From positions 41,039,169 to 41,103,168 of the forward strand of contig CM072805.1 of the NCBI GenBank assembly GCA_037013495.1: a stretch of DNA of 64,000 nucleotides, read 5' to 3'. This document shows positions 12,136 through 24,725 of the stretch, piece by piece. Numbering within the stretch: position 1 is the stretch's first letter; each line of letters starts with the position of its first letter. The notes beneath the pieces were generated by a model, which worked only from the letters and a program-made list of their open reading frames with translations, had not been told where the DNA came from and searched no databases. Source of the stretch: Hippophae tibetana (Eukaryota; Streptophyta; Magnoliopsida; Rosales; Elaeagnaceae). The position numbers were made by a program, and so were the translations under genes.

Positions 12136-14470
12136 TTTAAATAGCATATATTTAATTACATTTTGTTTCTCTCTCTATTTCAGTAAATAACATAATAGAG
12201 AAAACATAGAGTGAGAGAGACCCCGCATACTTATTTTGTCCGTGGATGACAGGACTAGAGGCGATGCGATGACAGTTGGCTAATGCTGAAGGCGGCGATA
12301 ATGCATATAGAATATTAGGGTTTCGAAGAGATTAATCTGTTCGTAGTGCAAATAGTTTTGTTATATAGTCCCCCATTTGATAAAATAATTTTTTAATATA
12401 TTATTAATAAATATTCGGTCTAGTTCGACCGATTTAATTAATTAATACAAACTGGATCAGACCATGTGATTTATAAAATTATTCGACTCAATTCAATTTT
12501 CAATTTAATTCAATTTAATCTAGTTTTTGGACACCCCTAATAGGAAGCTTAATGTATGACATAATTTACATTAGGTTAAAATTTCTCATGTAATGATTGT
12601 TGTTAGTTGATATATGGCTAATCCAAGAAAGGTTTATTGGAAAGGAATGAAGTGAATTCTTAGATATATGAGAGACCAAAATTAGAACTAACAGAGTTAC
12701 TTGTGTTATTGAAACTTTTTTATTCAAATTATACTAGTTATCTTGATTATAAAAGATCTTTGACATATTATACGTGCAAATTTACAGTTAATTTTTGTCT
12801 TATCTACAATAGAGACATAATATATTTGACTACTATATAAGCATTCAAAAAAGCTTTAAGGTTTAAAGTTTACTTAGTGATCTTGGTTTGATCCATAAGA
12901 ATTTCATAGTATATTTTGATAGACAAAACACAATTAATTATTAAAGAATAAGATGCAACATGAAAAACCAAAGCATATAGATGTTAGGATGTATTTCTAC
13001 TATCCGAGAAATTCAAATATTATTTGGGTTTGGTTGAATTACGTGGATGTTGTTGATGGTAAATTCAAATATTGACAAAGGATGTTAATATTAAGTTTAC
13101 TAACAATATTGATGGTAAATTAAGAAGAACATTTAATAGAAATGATTCAATTATGTATACGTATGTAATTTAAGAAAGGGATGAGAATTTTTTTTTTAAA
13201 AAAAGTGGAGAGTTGGAAGAGATTTGAATTATTATTTATATATAATCATATATTTTATTCTTAATTATAAAGATTTGCACATAAATTTTTATCTATTTTT
13301 CAATTAATATATTTTATTAAATATTTTTATTTTTAACACATTAATCTTTCTAGATAACACTATATCGTTCTGTCATGGTTGGTCTAAAAGGTGACAGGTG
13401 AAGTTACAAATTGCGTTAAACGTGATGTTCGAGTTAGCACGTTTTTAAAATCAAATAATACTTTATGTAATTGGAACCTTTGATTTAAAATATGATGGAA
13501 TAAATCTTATTACCAATCACTGGATAAACCACATATAACATGTTAACGAGGACAAATTCTATGTAAGCTAAATGAAATCAAATAACACAATAAATAAAAT
13601 CTAATTTCCAAAAATTATTTCTATCGAAGCTATACGCTATTGAAGATGATATAAAATATTTGTTAAATATAAGTAGATACAAACTTTACGACATGAAATA
13701 TCCTAATTAACTAATAAAGATATTATGTGCTTTCATGTGTAAGATATAATACTGATTAATAGTGACTTTTACCAAAATGGAAATGTACCTAAAGTGATTT
13801 AATAAAAAAAAAAGTTTATATGTAACAAATTTATAAATATAATTATATTAAATGAAAAATTATTATGTTAATTATAATTATAATATATTGAGATATTATA
13901 AAATAAAAGATATGTAACATATGTACTAAGTATATACTCTGGCAAGTGACATATGGGCCACAAGCATATATTATAATCATAAAACGAAACCTAACTGATT
14001 CTTAGGTATTGAAAGATGAACAAAGAGCATCATTTTACCTAAATTTATGATTTTCATAATTGTTAAGGGTTTGCAAATCAATATATGCAGTCAACAAAAT
14101 ATAAGAATCATTTGAATTATATGCAAATAAAAGAGTATGAAAAATAAACTAATTCATTGCACCGACGAAACACAGAAAATGCAGAAAAAAGAAATGGAAG
14201 TTAAAATCTTGAAGAAATTCAATTCTTTAAGAGCAGACTAAAGAAAATTTACCAAGTTGCAGTAGAAAACATAACTAGAAATTATTTCCCATGATTGTGA
14301 TGAACACTCTTAATTTTCTAAATTCTATAAATTTAAACAAAATTAAAGTATCAAAAGTATTCATACTTGTTAGGAGAGATATAAATAAGTGAAATGTAAT
14401 GAATAATACAATCAGATCATGTTAATGTCACGACAAGTTGGTACGCATAAGGAAAATTCAATTAACATAG
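12136..14470. other. Intergenic AT-rich stretch
   Basis: No gene recognised. Around 12500-12541 the sequence ends in ggacacccctaa, which resembles a hAT-type terminus, but no matching left end was identified. A small hairpin at 13368-13398 is listed separately. Confidence 0.5.
13368..13398. repeat. Small hairpin, CTGTCA...TGACAG
   Basis: ttctgtcatggttggtctaa followed by aaggtgacagg can fold with an imperfect stem. The arms and loop closely match a second, better-formed hairpin at 40487-40522, so the two may be relics of one element family. Confidence 0.45.
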
Positions 14471-14482
14471 GTAAGGCTAAAG

Positions 14483-14515
14483 CCACACACACACACACAC
14501 AAAAAAAAAAAAAAC
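14483..14515. repeat. (AC)n followed by poly-A
   Basis: About nine AC units run into a stretch of A. It lies 3' of the HSP20-like gene. The overlapping reading frames on both strands are low-complexity artefacts. Confidence 0.9.
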
Positions 14516-14723
14516 CAGCATGGATAAGGAATAGAAGACATGATGGATTCACATACCCAAGTCCCAGAACAAGCTTCAACATCATTGCCATCATCAAATT
14601 ACCAAGATTGAACATATCCTCATGCAATAAATGAAGCATACAATAACTAGTTTCATCATATGAACTTGGCAAAAGTTCTCAATTCAACTTAAAATATCGA
14701 TAAAAAAAAGTTTTTATTATTTA

Positions 14724-15233
14724 CTATACAAACACAAGACGATCCCACATCTCTGTTCCACCATCTCCAGCGCCTCCATGTTCAGAATTCTCAAACTCGT
14801 CGTCCTTTGGCACAGTCACAATGAGCTCTCCATCCACAAAAACCGCACTTGCAAGTTCCGGCCTCGTTGAATCAGGCAATCGAAACCTCCACACATCAAG
14901 CTCGAGCTCATCCAATGACAATTCCACCGACCCACTTTCCCTAACAACAATTTTGGTAACTCCAGGATGAATTTCAACCGTGTGAGCTCTCACACGGTCA
15001 TCGATATCGTTGGTTTCGGCGACGAATCGGAAACAGTCGGCGTTTTCTTCAATCGAAACGTCGGCGTCGGATCGAAAAGGGAGCTCCAGGACGCGGCTGA
15101 AAACATGGGGCAAACGACGGAGCCTTTTGTATGTTAAACCCAGAAGGGCATGAGGTTCAGAAACTGGGTTTCTTGAGCGCATGTCGTATTGAATGGTAAT
15201 GTTTCGTTTCTTAGGCATTGGATGGACCTTCAT
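14724..15233 (-). CDS. Small HSP20-like (alpha-crystallin-type fold) protein
   Basis: An intronless frame of 169 residues begins MKVHPMPKKRNITIQYD (ATG at 15233-15231) and ends WDRLVFV. Its base composition is much less AT-rich than its surroundings, which supports a real gene. Residues 50-145 show the beta-strand pattern of an alpha-crystallin/HSP20 fold, with LDVWRFRLPDSTRPE followed by ASAVFVDGELIVTVPK. The family's usual GVL motif is replaced by GELIVTVP. This fits the divergent plant 'HSP20-like chaperone superfamily' proteins rather than classical heat-inducible small HSPs; some Arabidopsis relatives (IDM2, IDM3) act in DNA demethylation complexes. Which subgroup this belongs to cannot be told by eye. 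The tail is acidic and Gly-rich (EFENSEHGGAGDGG). No heat-shock element was identified. The nearest intact neighbours are several kilobases away. Confidence 0.8.
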   Translation of the reverse strand: MKVHPMPKKRNITIQYDMRSRNPVSEPHALLGLTYKRLRRLPHVFSRVLELPFRSDADVSIEENADCFRFVAETNDIDDRVRAHTVEIHPGVTKIVVRESGSVELSLDELELDVWRFRLPDSTRPELASAVFVDGELIVTVPKDDEFENSEHGGAGDGGTEMWDRLVFV

Positions 15234-15299
15234 GATGATGGGAATGGGTTGTTTAATGGCGGTGCAAAATAAAGAAAGAGATTCAACGAAAATTAATAG

Positions 15300-18200
15300 T
15301 GTAATTAAAGATGCTTTTTGTGTAAAGATACGATCAATTTTGGAAGGGATTAGAAATCTTAATTATTGATGAGAATATAACTCTGGCCTCTGAGGTAGAA
15401 AAGCAGCAATATGATTTGTGAAAAAGAAGAAGATGGAGTAATGGCTTCTTCTTTTTTAAGTAATTTTTTATATTATAAACTATTATATAATTATAATTGA
15501 TATAATAATAATTATTAATTAAAATTATATAATTTAATTTTTTTTACTTATAATTAAGAATAATATCAGTTATAATAAAAAAAATTATAATAAATCGATT
15601 TTTTTCTACGAGATAATCTTTTATATAAAAATATATATTTGTATATAATTAAAGAAAAAAATTTAAATAATATTTAATTTTATTGAATAATTTTCTCAAT
15701 AATTTAATAATTATATATTAAAAAAATAATTTTAGTGAACATAATAAAATACTGTAATATTAAGATATTAATAATTACATTAATTTTTTTTTTATAAATT
15801 TAAAAATTTAAATAATAATAATATCATAACAGTGATTAATATTTAAATATAATGATTAAGATAATAAAAATATGTTGGTTGATTTATTCTTATTGTTTAT
15901 TGTGAATATAAAAATGTAAATTAATTTAATAATTTATAATTTTTTGTGTATAGTTTTTAAAGATTTTTTAAACATTATATATATTGATATTATTTAAAGA
16001 TCACTTTCATTTATATTAATGATGATTGAAGATAAAATTTAATTCATCTAAATTTTGCATATCAATGTATCTTTCATGATGTTTTATTGTGTATTCTTTT
16101 CCAATAACATTTATACTCGAATTGAAAGCTTTAAGTATATAATTTGCATCTTGTATAGCATGTATATATATATTGTTTAACTTTGTAAGTGAATAATGCA
16201 TAAAGTTATGTGATATGTTTATTTTATTTCTGTTGTCCTAGTTATCGTTACTTTTTATATTCAGTAAGTTAATATTTTTATTATGATTATGATTCTATTA
16301 AAATTAATTTTAAATTTTTATTAAATAAATAAAATATTAATTTTTAAATATTAAAAAAATGATAATATCTCTTTTTTTTATTTTTATAAAATTGCACTTC
16401 CAAATTAACATCTTTCATATCTAAGATTATATTATTAAATATTTTATATATTTTTTTAATTTATGCTTATATTATATTATGACGTATTAATAATATAAGT
16501 TAAAATAAGGATTTAAGAAGAAAAAAAATTAGTTTTTTTTTATACTTATTTATTATTATTATTTTAATGAATGGTAAAAGAAAAATAGTACTATGCGATG
16601 GAATTTGAAAAATTGGCTACCTTTTCTTTAAAAAAATTCATTACATATATTTTTTTATTATCTCAAAGTACTATTATACCATAAATATTAAAGTATATCA
16701 CAAATTTATAATAATTATTTAGTATTGTTCAACTTCATCGCTCGCTGTATGATCCTCAATTCAATTTGTATCAGAAATTTTGTGATTTATGTGATGTTAT
16801 TTTCCAGAAACTTTATCGACGTAGCCTTTCAATTCAGTGACTAGACTCAACTTATTCCATGTCGATGGAAGACTTTATTTACTTATGTTTTTGTTAAAAG
16901 TTGTTTTAGATAAAAAAAATAATTTCAAAAAACAAAAAAAAAACATATATAGTATAATATACGATCAGGATACAATTATATCCAATAAAAAAATTCCTTT
17001 TATTTTTCTTTTATTTTTTCAATGTAAATTATAAAAGTCCTTTATTAATTATAAACGTGGTAGCCGGACCCCCTATTTTATGATGTATATAGTAGTACAC
17101 GGTCGTAAACGTGGCAGGATGGCTCGAAAATGCCCTTCTTCTTTTTTATTCACAATCTAAATTTTATCACTTATTTTTATTTAATATTTTTACGAAGATA
17201 TGTCTTAGAATTTTAAAAGGTTTAAAAGAGATTCAAGTAATATTTTAAATATTATTTTTATTTTTACTATAAATAGAAATTTATAAAAAAATAAATAAAT
17301 CGATAAATAAAAAAATTTATGTATAAAAGAGAAAAATAAAATATACGTAACAATAAATACATAATCATTTTATATTAAGTAATATTATTAAAATCTTATT
17401 ATAAAACTAGTTTAAAATAATAAAATAATTATAATATTTTAGGTTTTTAAAATTTAAATAAATAGTTTTAAAAAAAATTTATAAAGAAAAATTATTTATG
17501 TTGTAATATAATAAAAATATAACTTAAATATAAAATATATAATGTATTACTTATCATTAATTTGAGTTGAAATATAATTATATTAATAAATTAAAATATT
17601 AAAAATATTAAATGTTTATATATCTATTAAAATAGGGAATATAATTTTCATTATTATCCCTATCATGTTATAAAATATGTATCATGTTCTTTCTTTTTTT
17701 TCATTCATTACTTTAATGTATGGAATAATCCTACAAATATTTGTCTCAATAAAAAAAATTGAAAACCTTAATATAGCATGGCTCATTTACTTTTATCAGT
17801 AAACATAAAATGTATTTTTTAAATCATGAAAGCATTTCTGACAATTTTCTTAATATTTTATTTAAATCCCGAAAGTACTTCCGACAATTTTCATAATATT
17901 TTATCCTAAAGCACTTATTTATTTGATATCAAAAGCGCTTTTTAAGAATTCCAAACACATAAATAACATCAACCGTGTTTCAAAGTTTATATATATACAA
18001 AGCATAATTTTCATACCTACTACACGCTATAAGAAATTTACATGTAACCCTCATGCATATTCCTTGACAAATGATAAGGAAAGAGTGGGAATTTTATTTT
18101 TGCCGTTATATAATGATCTTATAGAAAGGAAAATTACATGCCATAAATATTACAAGTTATAGCCACAAATGATTAATCTAAATAAAATTGAAATTCAAAA

Positions 18201-19083
18201 ATTAGAATAGAGTAACTCTAATATGATATGACCTCATTTTATTTTGAAAAGAAAAGAAAAAAAAAAGTGTCAACCCTTACATAAAATTATTTTTCTTGCT
18301 TGAACCATCATGTTTCACATTCTTACTTTTGGATTGTTATCAAAATTGCCTTAAAAAATAAAATTCAAACAAGCATGATTGAATTAATAATGTGTATCTT
18401 TACGAGGAAATTAAACCCAAAATAAGTATATTAAAAGGACAAGAAAGATCTAGCTTTATCCATAAAAATAAAAATCTTTTGAAAATTTATCTTAACCCTT
18501 ATCCAAAATTTCCTTACACAAAGCCAAATCTTCATACAATAGTAATTCCCATGCTAAAAGGTATCCACTTTTATAATATAAGAGCATGTTTGGATAGAAG
18601 ACTCTAAGTATATTATTTTTATACATTTATGTATTGAAGTAAATTAAGATTGTATTATATTGAATTAAAAATATATAATTATGTCAAAATTTAAACCAAA
18701 AATGATTATGTAGATCTAACTCATACTTGATATTTTATTCTATTTATAGTATAAATTATTATTAAAAAATAATTATAATATAATTTAACGTAGATACATC
18801 CGATACAATTATTTTTACTTTTTCTTTTTCAATATGGTGGATGCCGTGATTGTTCCAAACTCCTAAAGCTTCTCCCTTATATTAAAAGCCAAGGAACTTT
18901 CTCAGTCTATCTTTTTCTTATAAAGAAGCTATTTTGGTTTTTGCTAGGATCTTTACCCTACTTTAATGCTATGAGCCGACGCGTGTGGTAAGGTCTTCTA
19001 ACCAAAGCCAGAAATAAGTTCAAGCCATTGCATAATTCAAACAATTTACAACAAAAAAGACAGAAAATCATAATAAAATTAAA
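15300..19083. other. Gene-free AT-rich stretch
   Basis: Long poly-A/T-rich runs with no coding signal on either strand. The only local structures are a tandem duplication at 17823-17905 and possible MITE-like sequence near 18585 (gcatgtttggatag). Confidence 0.6.
17823..17905. repeat. Tandem duplication, about 44-base unit
   Basis: catgaaagcatttctgacaa plus ttttcttaatattttat is followed directly by a copy reading cccgaaagtacttccgacaa plus ttttcataatattttat. Confidence 0.65.
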
Positions 19084-19404
19084 GGCTAAAGAGCCACTAA
19101 GGTCCCAAAACTTCGAATTTCTTCACACAAAAGTCCCAAACTAAAAAACTTAACATTTTAGTCCCTAAACTATTATATTTTGACACATTTCTTAAATTAA
19201 AAGTCTGTGAAGTATATTGTGACTCGTCACCATAGGTTTCAAACTTGTTAAGTTCGGAAGCCTGTGTAATAAAATGAAGTTAGGTGTGACATTTCAATAA
19301 TTTTAGGACCAAATTGTTAAGTCATTTTTCACTTTAGGACCAAATTGTTAAGTTTCTTTTAATTTGAGGACTTTCCTGTGAAAGAGTTTTAGAAGCTGTT
19401 TAGC
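19084..19404. mobile_element. Inverted-repeat MITE
   Basis: The left arm is ggctaaagagccactaaggt, then cacaaaagtcccaaact and ttaacattttagtccctaaa. The right arm, reverse-complemented, gives agctaaacagcttctaaaac, then cacaggaaagtcctcaaatt and ttaacaatttggtcctaaag. The arms are about 110 bases and imperfect. The right arm contains a small internal duplication of aggaccaaattgttaagt. There is no coding capacity. Confidence 0.7.
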
Positions 19405-20285
19405 TAAAACTAAATAACAAACAAAATACGAGATATTGGCTTTTAACAAAACACTACATGGTACCATTTATCTTTGAATTTTGTGGACGTTTCTTACCAT
19501 AAATGAAAATAACATTTACTCGTGGGAAAAAAATTTCATTATTTTAAAAAAAAATTATGGAAACTAATAATGTATAAAAATTCCACATCGTAACACAACA
19601 TTAACATAGAAATAAAATATGCTCAAGATTTTGAAGCCCGAATAACATGTATATATCATATATAATCAAATTGATTTCAAATAATATATTAGTTTGTACA
19701 TTAAGTATGCTTACATATAACATATGTACATGTACATACCATGTACAATTGATACTATTTAAGATCAATTTGATTATGTAAAATATTTACATGCTATTTA
19801 AGGTATATATACTTAGGCAATCAAATCTTTCCAACGGTTAAAACTAAAGATGACTTAAATTCCAAACCCATGAGGCTATGAAGCAGATATACAGATACAA
19901 CGCGTATACGTGTATAATTAAAGTGGGTGCTGTGACATGTTTTGTCAAACATGCAAAGACCTGAATTTGTTAAAGCCTTTCTTTTATTTGTTATTAGAAA
20001 CTTAAAAGTCTACAAAACGAATACAGAAAAACAAGGGGTAGTGAAAACAAAATTAACAATAACTTACTACTAGTAGTTTACAAGGAATTTATGAAGTATG
20101 GCAAAAGTAAAGGAATGAATAAACAACTTCGTGATAGTTACTAGCAAGAGAGGGGGGGACACTTCGAATGAGTAAAGTAAATCACATGTCCCTCAAAGTT
20201 ATGAATACTCGGCTAGGATCTTTTTCCTGTGAAAGCTTCCTCGTTGTCTTCTCTAATATATAGATTTTTTTTAATAAAACCAGCA

Positions 20286-23200
20286 TTATGCATGCTCAGA
20301 GTTAATTAAATCATCATGATGTCGCCTGCGATGGCTACGGTGAGATCTTCTATGGGGTCGGGTATGCATTCTAGGGTGCGTGCTTGCAGTACTTGGAATC
20401 TGAACCTGCTCCTCCTTGGCAGGATAACCAAAAACAAAATCAAGAGGGTCTGTGGTTATATCAGCACCTGTATTCATCTGCAATAATAAGTTGAGATTTT
20501 AAAATTACGTTTATTTTCCTGAGAAAAAGAAATATGTCACAATTAAGTCTACAAACTTGTTAATTTTGGGAACCTAAGTGTGATAAAAAAGACTTATGTG
20601 TAACTCTTAATGGGAAGAAAGTGATGTTGGGACTTTATACGATGTTTAGCCTTTTTTGAATGAGGAAACCCATCAATCAGAAGTTCTCAACCAATATGGT
20701 TTGAAAATGATTGATGATAACAGATTTTTTTTAAATTAATGATTACAAGCATTTGGAAGAAGAGCACTACTATATATTATAAATATATCACTATCACAAT
20801 CACAAGTGACAGTTACACGTGACACATCATTGGAGATATATAATTTTCTTTGAAAAAAAATACAACATTGCTAAGGCCTCGACTTGTATAAAAGGATTCT
20901 TTCAAGTCAGAAGTCAGAACTAGCAGGTTTTAAAATATGATTGGGAAAAGAGAAAACCTGTCAGAATCTTAGCTTATGACAACGATGTCACAGGTTTAAC
21001 ATTGCATCTTAGAAACAATGCACAAACTACAATGAAATAGCAACTCATTTAATGGAGCGAACATTTACAAGGAAGTTCCTAGTAGAAATTACTCTGAGTC
21101 TCAGCAGCGTGCATACACAGTAGTAATAAAAGACTACTTAAGCACTACTGCTCGAGATGCACTTTAGGCCCCAAAATTAATTCTTCTATATTGCATACTA
21201 TGCAAAAGACTAGAAGTAAAATGCTCGATGGGCCGATTCAAACATTAACCAAACCCAAATATTGTATACCGTTTCTTTTCCACCCCTTTTCCTTGAAGGG
21301 TACTACAACAATGTCTTCAACTTTGATTTTTAACATTCTCCTAGTATCAAGGCATACCGTTCAAGAAAAATTATGGATTATTATCCTCACATGACATACT
21401 TTTCCTACCGAGGATCATCGGTGGTAAATTAATTTATAATGGTTTTATAAATTCAAATTTCAAAGTTTCAAATGATGTAAATATGAATAACCACACTATT
21501 TATGAAAGTTATATGAAAATGACAAAAAATAGACTCTAAAACTTTTCATAATTGGACCATATTCCTTAAGAAATGAGAAATACCTAACAGAAGGTATGAA
21601 GAAATCCTCTCTCTATACGTTTCTATCTTCAGTGCAAAACATTTCTTTACATGAGTTATGTTAATTTTTAGTCCAAATGCCTATATTTAAATAAATAATT
21701 CAAAGAATAAATAACCAATGACTCTTATATTTTTTTCTAAAAGAGAAACTATTCAAGCAAGTATTCTTACATGAGCTTTCTTCGACTCAAAACTGATCTT
21801 TCTGGAGCTGCTTTGAGAATAAGAATTATCATCATAATCGCCATGACTATCACCATAGGAATCACCTTGAGAGCTGCTGTGAGAGTCATTATCGTCGATC
21901 TTTTGAGCATGAAAAACGTGGTCACTAAAAATGTTTCGATAACGCAACCTAATCTTTGGCTGCTCTGAAGTTGAGTCATCAAAAACTTTCTCCAAGTAGA
22001 AATGCTTTGAGAGAAGCTTCACTGTCAAAGGATCAGAAGAATACCTCGTCGCCATTCTGTCATTTAAATAATAACTTCACAAGTGCGGGAAATGCCATTT
22101 GTATCATAATTAAGAATGAAAAAACAAAGTCAAATGGGAGTATCCACACTCTATTAATCTATGTAATTCTTACATGCACAAGTTCCAGTTTACTGGAGAT
22201 TGTCATGAACCGGATACAAATATTGTTCATATGCATGGTGTAAATTCTTTTTGTCCTGTTGAACAACATATCAAGCTAATGACAGTGATGCTTGGATATA
22301 GGTCCTAAGTGTCAGGAATCTTCCCCATTATTCTAATCATAAGTAAATAAGACAGGTAATAACGTAATGTACGAAAACAATTTGACTAAAAATTAACATT
22401 TGTGCACTCTAGACTGTAAAGCGCACCCTTAGGCCCAATAATACAATTTAGTTGGAGGAAACAAGAAGAACCCTTCTTACAGTGAGGGATTAAAAATGTA
22501 AACCTAGTCACATTATGGCATTATCATTGTGTCTTTGTAGTTATGTTACTTGAATTCTTCTTATTTCGTGAAGTATAGTGCTCAAGTGACATGACATGTA
22601 CATGGTTGGGGATACTTAAACATTCCAATTTGCTATAAATTTACATATCTTAAAAGAATCAATGTAACATAGTTCATAAGCAGAATGATACACTGACGTA
22701 CATATTTGCTAACTCCTTCTGTATCCAACTTCCATCCAAAGCAAGCATATGCTCAGCAGATGAATTTAGAGACCTCGCAAATCTCCACAACCCAACAAAG
22801 GCAGCACTTCCTACAAAAATGTAAAACATAACCAAATGCATAATAGAAGAAAATAAGAATGTAAATAAAGATATTGTCAAAGTGCATGCAATTTGCAAGA
22901 GAGAGATGTTTATTGTACCTCCTGAAAGATAAACCCCAGCAAACTTTCCAAGTTTTGAAGTCACTGCAAGAAGACTGAAATTGTCAACCGAGTGGGTCAA
23001 AAAATATGATAATGTTGTAACAGCTTATCTCCTCAGAACAACTCAATACATCCGTCCATATCCAGAAAATAATTCATCACCATTAGATAAAATTCATAAA
23101 AATATAAGGACCTGCATATCTGTTCAATAAAAACATGCAATGGATTTCATCTAATCAATTTATCAACACAATAAGGGATTGAAACGATTAATCAAACTCA

Positions 23201-23621
23201 CAATGCCACTGAGCTAACAATCTAAGCTGATACCTAAACAACTTCATAGTATAAATAAAGTGAAGGATACTCATGTCTCAGAAGATACATCAAATCTAGG
23301 AAATTACATACCAGCCCATCCAACACTTCCACCAAATAAAGCACCCACAGTGAAATCCTTAATAGCTTTAGACTTGCATTGCAGTAATTCGTTTGTTTCT
23401 TGTGGCGTCAATTTCTCCTAAAAAAAATTTAAAAAAAACAGATCCCCAAACTTAAATGACATTTTTTTGTTGCAAATTTTTACATAAAAATCATAGATTA
23501 GCAGGTATTTTATGAATATGTTTTGTTTATCTTGTTCAAATTTACTTGGAAATTAGTTATCTGGGTAACTTACCTTCTTCGACCTCAGAACTTGTTCGAG
23601 CTCAAACAAAGCTGCGCTCAT
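20286..23621 (-). CDS. Unknown plant protein with two Gly-rich hydrophobic segments and a His/Arg-rich tail
   Basis: Six exons on the minus strand, 23574-23621, 23312-23417, 22919-22963, 22702-22810, 21771-22056 and 20286-20477, join in frame through GT-AG introns into 261 residues (MSAALFELEQVLRSKK to INSEHA). Residues 36-55 (DFTVGALFGGSVGWA) and 58-80 (AGVYLSGGSAAFVGLW) are hydrophobic and rich in small residues, like paired glycine-zipper membrane helices. Residues 97-150 (ELANIMATRYSSDP, LLSKHFYLEKVFDD, IRLRYRNIFSD) look like a conserved globular part. Residues 156-188 are Ser/Asp-rich. Residues 232-252 are strikingly His/Arg-rich and could bind nucleic acid or metal. I do not recognise the family. 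An open frame continues upstream of the chosen ATG but has no Met. A seven-codon uORF (including its stop) starts near 23799. Confidence 0.85.
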
Positions 23622-24172
23622 TGCCTCTTTCTCAGGGATTTTTTCAGGAAAAGGGGTTCCTTTACTGCGTTTGGTGGCCGACAGAAAAATATCCGTTGAA
23701 GCGATTGCCAAGACGAAGCAATATCTCGTCGTTGGATTGCTCTTATCAGCCCAAAACTTTACAAGGCCAGAGTAACGCTTTATCGCGGAGAATATGACAT
23801 AAGATTTTTTTTTTCCCAGATATCGACTACTATTTTTTGCAAATTATGTTCACATCCTAAAAATCTATTAAATTTGTAAATTATTGTAACATAAAAATTG
23901 TGATAGATAACTAGTTAAAATCAGAATCAAAATATGGATGAGAACGTAATGTAATGAAAATAAAACAATATTTAATTTTATCATTGAAATGAAAGAATTT
24001 ATCATTATTACTGTATTTGATTTACTATTAAAATAAAATAAAAATAACTATAAATTACTTTAATATCTCTATATTTAATAAAATTTAAATAATATTATTT
24101 AATTATTATTATTTTATCACAGAAAATATATTATTAAAATTATTATTACTTAAAAAGAAAATATATTATTAA

Positions 24173-24335
24173 AATTATTATTTTTCTAAATAAAGTTTAG
24201 GATTTTGAGATTTGAAATTTAGGATTTATGATTTAGGGTTATATTTGTAGGTTAAGATTTAGGGTTAAAATTATTATTTTTCTAAATAGAGTTTAGGATT
24301 TTAGGGTTTAGTGATTTTGGGTTTAGGGTTATATT
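24173..24335 (+). repeat. Interstitial telomere-like TTTAGGG motifs within a direct duplication
   Basis: At least four exact TTTAGGG heptamers (24232, 24258, about 24299 and 24322) occur among near-matches such as tttaggatt and gggtttaggg. A block reading aaaattattatttttctaaa plus tagagtttaggatttt occurs at 24173-24207 and again at 24267-24302. The repeats are too few and too degenerate for an active telomere. They resemble the short interstitial telobox-like tracts seen in plants. Confidence 0.65.
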
Positions 24336-24725
24336 TGAGTGCGGTAAAATTGAAAAAAAAAATTGAATAGGAATGAAATCATGATTCTTAAAAGAGAGAA
24401 AATGAATTGTGATTACTTTTTCCTTTAGAAATCGATTCTATTTTTCACTTTTTTTCAGCTCAATCAAATACAATAGTAGTGTTATATTTTTTAAACTTAA
24501 TGAGCTCTAACATGCAATATATTAAAAATATTTTAAATTTGAAAAATGAGACAAAAATGTCCATTAAATTTGAAAAATATAATACTAGAGATCTTTGTAA
24601 ACTTATAATGTCATATCTTTCAAATTTTTTAGACTTTAGTATACTATTAAAAAGTTATCAAACTTAATATCCAATTTATCTAATCTATTGGACTTATAGG
24701 GTTTTTTTTTTAGAGTTTATGTCAT

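Noticed and set aside
9955-12541. Possible large hAT element between ggggtgtcag and ggacacccctaa
   Set aside because: The two ends share only a few bases and no sub-terminal pairing or target duplication was seen.
14412-14672. Overlapping frames on both strands around (AC)n poly-A
   Set aside because: Low-complexity microsatellite translation; no family match.
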